Source: Thermoplasmata archaeon
GTDB lineage: Archaea; Thermoplasmatota; Thermoplasmata; Lutacidiplasmatales; UBA184
Direction of reading: 5' to 3'
Assembly (NCBI GenBank): GCA_021819135.1
Contig: JAKASE010000002.1
Location: 1 to 64,000 of the forward strand
Length of the DNA stretch: 64,000 bases
This document shows positions 25,335 to 33,262 of this stretch, piece by piece (the stretch's first letter is position 1; each line of letters begins with the position of its first letter). A model generated the notes under the pieces. It was given only the letters and a program-made list of their open reading frames with translations. It searched no databases and had not been told where the DNA came from. A program made the translations under genes and the position numbers.

Positions 25335-25859
25335 ATGGATCCCCTTCTCGAGCAGCCGACCCGCCGCCGGATCTTCGACGTCGTGTCGGAGCACCCCGGG
25401 TCGAGCGGCCGGGAGGTCCAGCGGAGGGCCGGGCTCGGCTGGGGCGAGACCGCCTACCACCTCGACCAGCTGACCCGCGCGGGGGTCCTGCGCCGCGAGC
25501 GGGGCGGACGACGCGACTACTACTTCCCCGCGAGCATGACCTGGGAGGACCGCCGGCTCTTCCAGGCGCTGCGGAGCGATGCGGAGCGCCGGATCCTCCT
25601 CGAGCTCGCCGACCGTCCGGGGCGCACCCTCAACGAGCTCACCGCGTCGGTGGGCCTCAGCCTCTCCACGACCTCGTTCCATCTCCGCCTGCTCCTCCAG
25701 CAGTCCGTGGTGGAGGGGTACCGGGAGGGCCCCCGTCGGCTCTACCGCACCGGGCAGCCGCAGAAGGTGCGCGAGCTCCTGAGCCGCTATCGCGAGTCGT
25801 TCGCGGACCGCTGGGTCGACCGGTTCGTCGAGGCGTGGAGCGGCCTCCTGGGAGGATGA
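25335..25859 (+). CDS. Double winged-helix transcriptional regulator
   Basis: 174 aa with two winged-helix units: residues 1-65 (TRRRIFDVVSEHPGSSGREV, WGETAYHLDQLTRAGVLRRE, wing RRDYYF) and about 75-140 (DAERRILLELADRPGRTLNE, LSLSTTSFHLRLLLQQSVVE, wing GPRRLYR). Such tandem proteins are common in archaea and often sense membrane or envelope signals through a partner. It sits between the two promoters that carry the 17-bp box, making it the obvious candidate to bind it. Confidence 0.85.
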   Translation: MDPLLEQPTRRRIFDVVSEHPGSSGREVQRRAGLGWGETAYHLDQLTRAGVLRRERGGRRDYYFPASMTWEDRRLFQALRSDAERRILLELADRPGRTLNELTASVGLSLSTTSFHLRLLLQQSVVEGYREGPRRLYRTGQPQKVRELLSRYRESFADRWVDRFVEAWSGLLGG

Positions 25860-25903
25860 GGCGCACCGGCCGACCGCCCGTCGCTGGGGTTCGCACCAGC
25901 GAT

Positions 25904-25933
25904 TACGGAGCTTGCGCCAAAAGAGAGGTATCC
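25904..25933 (+). promoter_or_regulatory. Third copy of the 17-bp box with the surface-protein TATA
   Basis: TACGGAGCTTGCGCCAA (25904-25920) is followed by AAGAGAGGTATCCCC, with the TATA at about 25928-25933 and the ATG at 25958. Box, spacer and TATA align base for base with the glycosyltransferase promoter on the other strand (AAGGGAGGATAACTC). Confidence 0.7.
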
Positions 25934-25957
25934 CCCGAACGCGCGTCGCGCTCTTCG

Positions 25958-26938
25958 ATGGGTGTCGTGCTCCGTCGGGGGCTGATCGTCTGGATCACGG
26001 CCGCCGTCCTGATCGGCAGCCTCGGCGTCGGGCTCGCCGCGGGCGCCCCGGCCCCGCACACCCTAACGGTGTCCCCGGCCGGTTCCCCCTCTCAGCTCAC
26101 GATCTCGAACGGGCTCATGTCGGCCTCGTTCGCGAGCCCCCAGCCGTCCGTGACGCTGAACGCGACGGCGAGCCCCGTCGTCGTCTCCCAGACGCTGCGC
26201 GGGCTCGCCGAGGTGACGGGGTCGGGGCAGATCGTGGCCTACGCCGACTTCGTGAGCCCGGGGCTCGTGTGGAACCTGACGCGTACCTCCTCCTCCGGTG
26301 GGAACGTCGTCCAGTGCACGGCGACCGTTCCGGCCTACGCGGCCTCCGGGGACTGGGAATCCAGCGACGGATCGGGCCAGAACCTCTCGCTGGGAACGGT
26401 GAACGTATCGGTCGTCTACACGCTCAACGGCTCGAGCGTTCCTTCCCCGTGGACGCTCTCGTACACCCTCAACGTGAGCGGATGGCCCTGGGGCGAGTCC
26501 AACGATTCGCTCGGCCTCGACGTGCGGACGAACGCGACCGGAGCGACCGGGCTCTGGACCCCCACGGGCCCGAACGCGCTGAGCATGCTCGCGGACGGGG
26601 CCGGCACCCGCTATTCCACGTTCGCCTGGGGGGCGTCGGCGGTCGCCCACTACGGCGGCGGGCAGGAGGACGAAAGCCCGGTCTCCGCCTATCACAACGT
26701 CTCCTCGAATGGCCTCGACTCCCTGGTGCGCCTCGCCTTCACGGCGGTGCCGGGAGGATACGATGCGCTGGGGTTCGACCCGTGGCTCACCCTGTTCTCG
26801 GTGCTCCCCGGGGTCCCGGTCCCCGCCTGGGTGTTCGGACCGGCGTCCCTCACGACGATCGGGGTCGGCACGGCGCTCACGATCGGGCTCGCGGTCCTCG
26901 CGGTCCGGCGCCGCCGGTCCGTCGGGGAGGGTCTATAG
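25958..26938 (+). CDS. Secreted, C-terminally anchored surface protein
   Basis: 326 aa. Residues 1-30 form a signal peptide (LRRGLIVWITAAVLIGSLGV then Ala/Gly-rich). The body is Ser/Thr/Asn/Gly-rich with several N-x-S/T sites (NATASP, NVSVVY, NGSSV), suggesting a glycosylated beta-rich exterior. A C-terminal helix near 295-317 followed by VRRRRSVGEGL anchors it in the membrane. No enzymatic motif. ATG 25958 is 27 nt after the TATA, favouring it over upstream in-frame starts. The shared promoter box links it to the glycosyltransferase, which might modify or accompany it; that is inference. Confidence 0.78.
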   Translation: MGVVLRRGLIVWITAAVLIGSLGVGLAAGAPAPHTLTVSPAGSPSQLTISNGLMSASFASPQPSVTLNATASPVVVSQTLRGLAEVTGSGQIVAYADFVSPGLVWNLTRTSSSGGNVVQCTATVPAYAASGDWESSDGSGQNLSLGTVNVSVVYTLNGSSVPSPWTLSYTLNVSGWPWGESNDSLGLDVRTNATGATGLWTPTGPNALSMLADGAGTRYSTFAWGASAVAHYGGGQEDESPVSAYHNVSSNGLDSLVRLAFTAVPGGYDALGFDPWLTLFSVLPGVPVPAWVFGPASLTTIGVGTALTIGLAVLAVRRRRSVGEGL

Positions 26939-26998
26939 GATATGGCGATGGTTAGAGATACTCAACGGCACTGGGGACGGCGGACCGACGGGGCGACG

Positions 26999-27097
26999 AT
27001 GACCGAGCAGTCACGGAGAACGACCGCGGCCTCCGGCCGCACCGGGCCCTTGACGTCCCGGCCGCCCAGGTCGGTCGGGTCGCGAGGGGAGGCCTAG
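26999..27097 (+). CDS. Possible small ORF, 32 aa, before a membrane-protein gene
   Basis: ATG 26999 to TAG 27097; the next ATG follows after one base (27099). Third codon positions are almost all G or C, like the genes around it. An AT-rich GAGATACTC lies about 40 nt upstream, allowing a short leader. The peptide is Arg/Ser/Thr-rich with no motif. It resembles the coupled leader ORF at 1421-1513 in arrangement only. Coding status is uncertain. Confidence 0.3.
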   Translation: MTEQSRRTTAASGRTGPLTSRPPRSVGSRGEA

Positions 27098-27098
27098 G

Positions 27099-27602
27099 AT
27101 GGCGACCCCGTTCCCCCCGCCCCCACCGCCCTCCCCGCCTCCCCCGGGCGCTCCGGGGTCGGTCGACCACGGGAACCTCGTCTCGTTCTTCGGGGCGACC
27201 CGGACGATCACGAAGGTCTGGGTGCTGATCGGCGCGCTGGTCGCGCTGCTCAGCCTGCTCTCCATCGTGCTCTCCCTGCTCGTCCTCCATTTCCCCGGCG
27301 GCGGGATCGGCGGGCTGGTCTACGCGATCCTCTGGATCGGGGTCGACCTGCTGATGCTCGACCGGATGGGCGGCTGGGCGTCGCAGCTCGCCGAGGGCCG
27401 GTATTCCGCTCTCAAGGAGCCCCTCCTCCTCTGGGGGATCCTCTCGCTGATCTTCGGGGTCGTCCCGGGGGTCATGGTCCTCGTCGTGTACGCCCGGCTC
27501 CTCCCGTGGGCCGACCGGCCGGCAGGGTTCGCCGAACCCCCGATACCGGCCGGAGCCGCCGGTCCGGCGGCCCCCGGGCCGTTCCCGCCCGGCTCCCCCT
27601 AG
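27099..27602 (+). CDS. Membrane protein, Pro-rich N-terminus, paralogue of the next gene
   Basis: 167 aa. A proline-rich cytosolic start (PFPPPPPPSPPPPGAPG) precedes hydrophobic segments near residues 44-66, 69-86 and 108-131, then a Pro/Ala tail. LLLWGILSLIFGVVPGVM closely matches LVLGILSLFLGLIPGIL of the downstream gene, and EGRYSALKEP matches RGEYRAAQAP, so they are paralogues. The GAGGGGAGG at 27084-27092 is a strong ribosome-binding site for ATG 27099. Function unknown. Confidence 0.72.
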   Translation: MATPFPPPPPPSPPPPGAPGSVDHGNLVSFFGATRTITKVWVLIGALVALLSLLSIVLSLLVLHFPGGGIGGLVYAILWIGVDLLMLDRMGGWASQLAEGRYSALKEPLLLWGILSLIFGVVPGVMVLVVYARLLPWADRPAGFAEPPIPAGAAGPAAPGPFPPGSP

Positions 27603-27708
27603 GTCGGTCCCGACCGCCGCGGGGGCGGGGGTCCCCGTCACCGGGGGCCCGCCCGCGTGAACTGCGGTTCACCGACCTTCTAACGGCTCGGAACGCGGTC
27701 GCCCCGGC

Positions 27709-28239
27709 ATGTCCGCGGCATACCCTCCGTCCACCGCGTGGGATTCGGCCCGAGCCCGCCCCCCCTCGGGCGTCACGGCGGAGACCCTGGTCCTCATCGG
27801 CCTCATCCTTCAGGTCATCGGTGGGGCGCTCGTCATCGGCGGGATCGCCTGGTTCTTCGGATACTCGGCGTTCCATCCGTTCCCGTACGTCTGGGCCGTC
27901 GTGACCGCGGCGGCCGTGGTCGTGGTGGCCGTCGTGATCTTCCTCTACTTCGCCTACACGCTCTCCTACGAGCGGATCCGCCGCGGCGAGTACCGGGCGG
28001 CCCAGGCCCCGACGCTCGTGCTGGGGATCCTTTCCCTGTTCCTCGGGCTCATCCCCGGGATCCTCTACCTCGTCGGGTACGCGAAGCTCGACGCGGCGAT
28101 CCGGGAGCAGCAGGGGGGTCTCGGAGGCGGTCCGGGCGCGGTTCCGACGGCGCTGATCGCCTGCCGTGGGTGCGGGCGGGTACACCCGGTCGGCGCGTAC
28201 GTTCACTGTCCGGAGTGCGGCCAGAAGCTCTCCGCGTGA
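27709..28239 (+). CDS. Membrane protein with a C-terminal zinc ribbon
   Basis: 176 aa. Three hydrophobic segments (about residues 26-50, 61-84, 103-123) are followed by a linker and a zinc ribbon, CRGCGRVHPVGAY then CPECGQKL. Homologous to the preceding gene but with the zinc ribbon instead of a Pro-rich tail. TATA-like CCTTCTAACGG (27676-27686) centred 28 nt upstream supports ATG 27709. The ribbon probably binds a cytosolic partner; function unknown. Confidence 0.75.
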   Translation: MSAAYPPSTAWDSARARPPSGVTAETLVLIGLILQVIGGALVIGGIAWFFGYSAFHPFPYVWAVVTAAAVVVVAVVIFLYFAYTLSYERIRRGEYRAAQAPTLVLGILSLFLGLIPGILYLVGYAKLDAAIREQQGGLGGGPGAVPTALIACRGCGRVHPVGAYVHCPECGQKLSA

Positions 28240-28289
28240 GCCGGGGCCGGCCGGACCCCTGCCCCCGGGTAGGGGGGCGGGGGCCGCGC

Positions 28290-31085
28290 CTACGAGCAGC
28301 CGCTCGTCGAGCCGCAGACCGTGCACGCGTAGCACGTGCCCGATCGTACCATGATCCCGCCGCAGACCGCGCACGACGGCGCGTCCTCGCTGGAGGAGCC
28401 GGCCGACGGGAGCTCCGGGAGGAAGGCGTCCAGCGCCTTCGTCTCGAACTTGACGGTCTGGCTGGCGGCGGCCGCCGGCTTCGCCGGGGCCGCGGGCGCG
28501 ACGCCGTGGCCGTTGCCGTTCCCCTCGGCGGGGGCCTCGAGCCCGATCGCCCGGCGCTCGTCCTCGGTCAGGAACTCGAGCGCGAGCCAGCGCGCGACGT
28601 AGTCCGGGATCGACTTCGCGAACCGGATCTTCGGGTTGTTGGTCGCCCCCGCCGGTTCGAAGCGGAGGTGGGCCAGCTTCCGCACGAGGTCCTTGAGCGG
28701 CACCCCGTGCTGGAGCGCCATCGACATCGAGATCCCGAGCGAGTCCATGAGGCCGTTCACGGTCGACCCCTCCTTTGTCACCCGGAAGAACACCTCGCCC
28801 GGGCGACCGTCGGGGTAGAGCCCGACCGTCACGTAGCCGTCGTGGCCGCCGACCGAGAAGTGGTGGGTGATCGCTTTGCGCTCGTCAGGTAGGCGCTCGC
28901 GGGCCGGTCCGCGGGGGCCGACAGGGGCGGTCGAGCGGCCCTTGCCGGTCTCGAACGGCTGGGAGGCCTTGCAGCCATCCCGGTAGAGGGCGACCGACTT
29001 AATCCCGAGCTTCCACGCCTCGAGGTAGATCTTCTCGATGTCCTCGACCGTCGCGTCGTTCGGCAGGTTGATCGTCTTCGAGGCGCCGCCCGAGAGGAAC
29101 GGCTGGACCGCGCCGAGCATCTTCAGGTGTCCCATCGGGGCGATCGTGCGGGTCCCCCCGGGGGGAGCGAGCGCGCAGTCGAAGACCGGGAGATCCTCCG
29201 GGTCGAGATCGGGCGCCCCCTCGATGGTGCCGGTCTTCTCGAGGTGCTCGGTGATCGCCTTGATCTCGGCGGCCGAGTAGCCGAGCGCGGCGAGGCCGTC
29301 CGGGACCGTGCGGTTGATCATCCGCAGGACCCCACCGCCCACGAGGTTCTTGATCTTCACGAGCGAGAGCTCGGGCTCGAGGCCGAGCGTGTCGCATCCC
29401 ATCAAGAGACCGATCGTCCCGGTCGGCGCGATGACCGATACCTGCGCGTTGCGGTACCCCCACAGCTCCCCGGCCTTCACCGTGTCGTGCCAGCGGTCGG
29501 CCGACGCCCGGACGAGCGCGGTCAGGCGGGGGTCGTTGAGCGCGATCGTCTCTGCCGCCTTCGCGTGCTTGCCCATCACGCGGAGCATCGGTGCCCGGTT
29601 CTTCTCGAACCCGGCGAACGGGCCCATGCGCTTCGCGATCTCGCTCGACATGTGGTAGCCCTCGGCCGAGAGGAACGCCGAGAGGGCCCCGGCGAGGGTG
29701 CGTCCCGCGTCGGAATCGTAGGCGAGCCCGTAGTGCATGAGGAGCGCGCCGAGGTTCGCGTAGCCGAGCCCGAGCGGCCGGTAGTCGTGGGAGTTCTGGG
29801 CGATCGCCGCGGTCGGGTAGCTCGACGCGTCGACGATGATCTCCATCGCGAGGGTCATCGTGCGGACCGACTGACGGAAGAACTCGAAGTCGAACTGGCC
29901 CTTGGCGTCCAGGAACTTCATCAGGTTGATCGACGCGAGGTTGCACGCGGAGTCGTCGAGGAAGAGATACTCGCTGCAGGGGTTCGACGCGTTGATCCGC
30001 GCGGTGTTCGGACAGGTGTGCCAGTCGTTCGTCGTGTCGTCGAACTGGACGCCCGGGTCACCGCAGCGCCAGGCGGCGTAGGCGAGCTTACGCCAGAGCT
30101 CGCGGGCGGGGTACGTCCCCCCGACCGAGTGGTCGGTGCGGTTGTACGTCTTCCATTCCTTGTCCCGCACGACCGCGTCCATGAACGAGTCCGGGATCCG
30201 GACCGAGTGGTTCGCGTTCTGGTAGGCGATCGACGCGTAGGCGGAGTCGGGGTCGGTCCCGTCGAAGTTCGACGAGTACCCCTCGCGGATCAACGCGAGC
30301 GCCTTGTCCTCCTCGCGGACCTTGCAATCGATGAAGTCGATGACGTCGGGGTGGTCCATGTTGAGGATCACCATCTTCGCGGCGCGTCGGGTCGTTCCCC
30401 CGGACTTGATCACGCCGGCGAGCGCGTCGAACGCCCGCATGAACGACACCGGGCCCGAGGCGATCCCTCCGCCGGCGAGCCGCTCTCGGCTCCCGCGGAG
30501 CGGTGAGAGGTTCGTGCCGGTCCCGCTGCCGCCCTTGAAGAGGCGTCCCTCGCTGGTGGCGAGGTGGAGGATCGAGTCCATGTCGTCGGTGATCGACTGA
30601 ATGAAGCAGGCCGAGCACTGCGGCGGGTCCCGGACACCGACATTGAACCAGACGGGGCTGTTGAACGCCGCCATCTGCTGGACCATGAGGTAGGAGAGGC
30701 TCTCCTCGAGCGTGGTCGCCTCGTCGGCGGTGTCGAGGTAGCCGAGCTCGAGCCCGCGCTCGGCGATCCAGTGGCAGACCCGACGGATCATCCCGTCGAC
30801 CGAGCTCTCGCGGCGGCCCTGGACGATGCGGAAGTACTTCGACGCGGCGATGTTGACGCTCGTCTCCGACCAGGTGGTCGGGGCGCGGATCCCCTTCTGC
30901 TCGAAGATCACCTTGCCTTCGGCGTTCTTGATGAGGGCGTCGTGGCTCCTCCACGACACGGTGTCGAGGGCGGTCTTGCCGCGGGGGACCAGGCGGGGGA
31001 CAGGAATCGGTTCGCGCCCGATCCGGCCCGGCTTCGAGGCCGGCTCTTCCGCCGCGGGCGCCGCACGTTTCTTGGCAATAGCCAT
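28290..31085 (-). CDS. nrdJ: Adenosylcobalamin-dependent ribonucleotide reductase (class II)
   Basis: 931 aa. Class II features: SLSYLMVQQMAAFNSPVWFN, VRDPPQCSACFIQSI with the first redox Cys, the active-site NPCSEYLFLDDSACNLASIN with the catalytic Cys/Glu pair, and IAPTGTIGLLMG. The C-terminus has a zinc ribbon (CAVCG...CYACTVCGSTSGCS) that ends in the mobile redox cysteines delivering electrons from thioredoxin. It reduces all four ribonucleotides using B12 radicals. ATG 31085 is preceded by AGGAG at a good distance. A TATA-like CCTTATACT lies about 200 nt upstream, which would give an unusually long leader. Confidence 0.95.
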   Translation of the reverse strand: MAIAKKRAAPAAEEPASKPGRIGREPIPVPRLVPRGKTALDTVSWRSHDALIKNAEGKVIFEQKGIRAPTTWSETSVNIAASKYFRIVQGRRESSVDGMIRRVCHWIAERGLELGYLDTADEATTLEESLSYLMVQQMAAFNSPVWFNVGVRDPPQCSACFIQSITDDMDSILHLATSEGRLFKGGSGTGTNLSPLRGSRERLAGGGIASGPVSFMRAFDALAGVIKSGGTTRRAAKMVILNMDHPDVIDFIDCKVREEDKALALIREGYSSNFDGTDPDSAYASIAYQNANHSVRIPDSFMDAVVRDKEWKTYNRTDHSVGGTYPARELWRKLAYAAWRCGDPGVQFDDTTNDWHTCPNTARINASNPCSEYLFLDDSACNLASINLMKFLDAKGQFDFEFFRQSVRTMTLAMEIIVDASSYPTAAIAQNSHDYRPLGLGYANLGALLMHYGLAYDSDAGRTLAGALSAFLSAEGYHMSSEIAKRMGPFAGFEKNRAPMLRVMGKHAKAAETIALNDPRLTALVRASADRWHDTVKAGELWGYRNAQVSVIAPTGTIGLLMGCDTLGLEPELSLVKIKNLVGGGVLRMINRTVPDGLAALGYSAAEIKAITEHLEKTGTIEGAPDLDPEDLPVFDCALAPPGGTRTIAPMGHLKMLGAVQPFLSGGASKTINLPNDATVEDIEKIYLEAWKLGIKSVALYRDGCKASQPFETGKGRSTAPVGPRGPARERLPDERKAITHHFSVGGHDGYVTVGLYPDGRPGEVFFRVTKEGSTVNGLMDSLGISMSMALQHGVPLKDLVRKLAHLRFEPAGATNNPKIRFAKSIPDYVARWLALEFLTEDERRAIGLEAPAEGNGNGHGVAPAAPAKPAAAASQTVKFETKALDAFLPELPSAGSSSEDAPSCAVCGGIMVRSGTCYACTVCGSTSGCS

Positions 31086-31443
31086 CGGGATTGCTCCTGG
31101 GAGGGATCGAAACGGATCCTTCGAGCCAACCGTACCACGTCGCGAGCCTCTATGGCCGTCTCGGCCGGCCGCTGAAACGCCCTCGGAAAGGGACCGTTTC
31201 TCGCCGGATGAGGTCGGACAAGGACGCGCGTGGTGCCGCTCGGGACACCGCGAGAACCCTCCGCGGGCCGCCCTACCGTGAGCCAGTATAAGGTTGCTCG
31301 GGTCGACGCCACGCCGAAATGTGCCGACGCGCGTCGTCCGAAGCGCTCGGGCCATTACTGAGTCTCGCGATTGCGCGTCGACCGCGACCGGATCGCGTCC
31401 GTCGCGCGACCGAAGCGGACGCACCGGGGGCGACGGTGCCCGG
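31086..31443 (-). promoter_or_regulatory. Long nrdJ upstream region with a distant TATA box
   Basis: No gene is supported here. A minus-strand TATA-like CCTTATACT is at 31285-31293; if used, the nrdJ leader is about 175 nt. The leader contains short self-complementary segments such as GGATC...GATCC (31104-31119 region). The consensus B12-riboswitch box was looked for by eye and not seen. A weaker element near 31148-31156 could give a shorter leader. Confidence 0.35.
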
Positions 31444-31590
31444 CTACGGCGGTGGGGGCGGAAGGAGGCGCATCGTGCAGGGCATCAGCGCGCCGCAATC
31501 CCCGCAGTACAGCCCTTCCTCGGCGACCCAGAGGAACGCGCCGCAGCGCTCGTACTTCCGCGGATCGTCCGGGTCGTTGCGGCAGACCAT
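31444..31590 (-). CDS. 48-residue zinc-ribbon protein
   Basis: 48 aa beginning MVCRNDPDDPRKYERCG, continuing LWVAEEGLYCGDCG, ending MPCTMRLLPPPPP. Five Cys, arranged C-x12-C ... C-x2-C-x5-C, suggest one zinc site. The minus-strand TATA GGATATAC (31617-31624) is centred 30 nt before ATG 31590, so a leaderless mRNA starts here; an in-frame ATG at 31626 would overlap the TATA. Likely a small adaptor; family not recognised. Confidence 0.6.
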   Translation of the reverse strand: MVCRNDPDDPRKYERCGAFLWVAEEGLYCGDCGALMPCTMRLLPPPPP

Positions 31591-31688
31591 GGGACGGGAG
31601 CCCCACTCTTCTCGGGGTATATCCACCCGAGGTCGGAGGATCGATCGCCGGAAGGAACGAAAGAAGGAGGGAAAGTGGGAAGGAATTG

Positions 31689-31712
31689 GGGGACCTCGGA
31701 ACCGAGGTCCCC
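31689..31712. terminator. Perfect 24-bp palindrome between two small minus-strand genes
   Basis: GGGGACCTCGG-AA-CCGAGGTCCCC: 11-bp arms. It lies 24 bp past the stop of the 71-aa protein gene and upstream of the 48-aa gene's TATA, so it most likely terminates the former. An operator role is possible. Confidence 0.6.
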
Positions 31713-31736
31713 GGGAAAGGTTGGTCGGGGCGCCGT

Positions 31737-31952
31737 TCAGGCGTTCTTCATCTTGGCGCGCGAAACGAAGCCCTTCTTGTCCAGGAAGTACATGTAGCCG
31801 TCCTGGCGCGAGATCTTCTCCGTGCCCACGCGGCCCTTCTTCCCCGACTTGTTCAGCTTCGTCGGCGTCTTCCAGAGGTACCCGTCCTTCCCGAGGTAGT
31901 ACAGGTATCCCTTCTCTCGCTTGATCTGCTCTTTGCCTACGCGCTCCGCCAT
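31737..31952 (-). CDS. Small basic protein made of two tandem repeats
   Basis: 71 aa built from two copies of a 37-residue unit: residues 5-26 begin VGKEQIKREKGYLYYLGKDG and residues 42-63 begin VGTEKISRQDGYMYFLDKKG. Each gives G-Y-x-Y-x-L-x-K-x-G, an aromatic beta-hairpin pattern. Lys-rich and probably an abundant cytosolic or nucleic-acid-associated protein; function not known. ATG 31952 is preceded by GTAGAGGTC, a plausible ribosome-binding site, and by minus-strand CTAAATAG (31987-31994). Codon use is less GC-extreme than neighbours, consistent with high expression (inference). Confidence 0.78.
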   Translation of the reverse strand: MAERVGKEQIKREKGYLYYLGKDGYLWKTPTKLNKSGKKGRVGTEKISRQDGYMYFLDKKGFVSRAKMKNA

Positions 31953-32008
31953 GTTGGCGACCTCTACCGGCGAGAGATTGCCCCCTCTATTTAGATGTAC
32001 TGACGGAG

Positions 32009-33262
32009 TTACGCCGAGAAAACGGCGTTTCCCTGACGAGAAACGAGCGCCGGTCTTGCGTCGAACCGGTAGCCGAGGTGATCGGCCGATGGAAGGTCGA
32101 AGAGCGCGAAGTCCGCCGGGAGACCGGCGGCGATCCGACCGGCGACCTCGAGCCCGCTCGCGTACGCGGCGTTCACCGTCGCCGCCGTGAGCGCCTCCGC
32201 CGGCGTCATGCGTCCACCGTGGACGGCGTGGGCGATCACCGCCGGCATCGACTCGACCCAGGAGTTCGGCGAGCAGTCGGAGCCGAGCGCGACCGGGACC
32301 CCCGCGTCGACCATCTCCCGTCCGGGGATCACCCGCCGGGGCGAGGCGGCGAACGCCGTGAACGGCAGCAGGACCGCCGTCACGCCGGCCCGGGCGAGCG
32401 CGGCACGGTCCCCGCGGTCCGCGGCGAGCAGGTGGTCGGCCGAGCGGGCTCCGAGCTGCGCCGCAAGTCGCGCTCCGCCCGAGCGGACGAACTCCTCGGC
32501 GTGCACCTTCACCCGGAGGCCGAGGGCGATCGCGGCCCGGAGGATGCGCGAAGACTGCGCCGGCGTGAAGAACCCCGGCTCGCAAAAGACGTCACAGAAG
32601 CGGGCCCAACGTCCCCGGGCGACCGCCGGCAACGTACGACGCACGATCCCGTCGACGTAGTCGTCCGGCCGGGACCGGTACTCGGGAGGGATGGCGTGGG
32701 CGCCGAGGTACGTCGGAACGAGGCGAAGCCCCGTCCGCCGCTCGAGGAGCGGGATGAGCCGGAGGAGACGCAGCTCCCCGTCATGTCCGAGCGCGTAGCC
32801 GGTCTTCACCTCGATCGAGGTCGTGCCCCCGGCGGCCATCCGCCGTAGACGCGCCTCGGTCTCGGCGAGCAGGGCATGATCGGTCGCCCGCCGGGTCGCC
32901 CGCACGGTCGCATAGAGGCCTCCGCCCTTCCGAGCGATCTCCGTGTAGGACGCCCCGCCGATCTTGAGCGGAAGCTCGAACGCCCGGTCCCCGGCGAAGA
33001 GGACATGGGTGTGCGCGTCAACGAACCCGGGGACGAGCGTGCCACCGTTCCCCTCCACCCGCGTGCCCCCGGAACGAAGGCGGACCGCCCGGGCCAACCC
33101 TCGGCGGGGTCCGACCCAGACGACCCGTCCGCCCCGGACCGCGACCGCTCCGTCCGGGACCCGACCGAGCTCTCGCATGGCTTCCCCGACGCGGGGGATC
33201 GGACCGGTGTCGAGCGTCACGACCTCGGCCAGGTCGGTGACCAGGAGGTCCGCGAGGATCAT
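32009..33262 (-). CDS. hutI: Imidazolonepropionase
   Basis: 417 aa amidohydrolase. VPGFVDAHTHVLFAGDR carries the first metal His pair; SIEVKTGYALG, LGAHAIPPEYR, KVHAEEFVRSGG and ALGSDCSPNSWVESM follow in HutI order. It hydrolyses imidazolone-5-propionate to N-formimino-glutamate in histidine degradation. ATG 33262 overlaps the RNase Z stop (ATGA). HutH, HutU and the last hut enzyme are not in this window, so the pathway is scattered or incomplete. Confidence 0.94.
   Translation of the reverse strand: MILADLLVTDLAEVVTLDTGPIPRVGEAMRELGRVPDGAVAVRGGRVVWVGPRRGLARAVRLRSGGTRVEGNGGTLVPGFVDAHTHVLFAGDRAFELPLKIGGASYTEIARKGGGLYATVRATRRATDHALLAETEARLRRMAAGGTTSIEVKTGYALGHDGELRLLRLIPLLERRTGLRLVPTYLGAHAIPPEYRSRPDDYVDGIVRRTLPAVARGRWARFCDVFCEPGFFTPAQSSRILRAAIALGLRVKVHAEEFVRSGGARLAAQLGARSADHLLAADRGDRAALARAGVTAVLLPFTAFAASPRRVIPGREMVDAGVPVALGSDCSPNSWVESMPAVIAHAVHGGRMTPAEALTAATVNAAYASGLEVAGRIAAGLPADFALFDLPSADHLGYRFDARPALVSRQGNAVFSA

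Noticed and set aside
31086-31293. Cobalamin riboswitch upstream of nrdJ
   Set aside because: The conserved B12-box and core motifs were not found by eye.
31319-31924. Plus-strand open frame with ATG 30 nt from a TATA-like element
   Set aside because: Spacing is tempting, but the product is Arg/Ser/Pro-rich and antisense to the zinc-ribbon and tandem-repeat genes.
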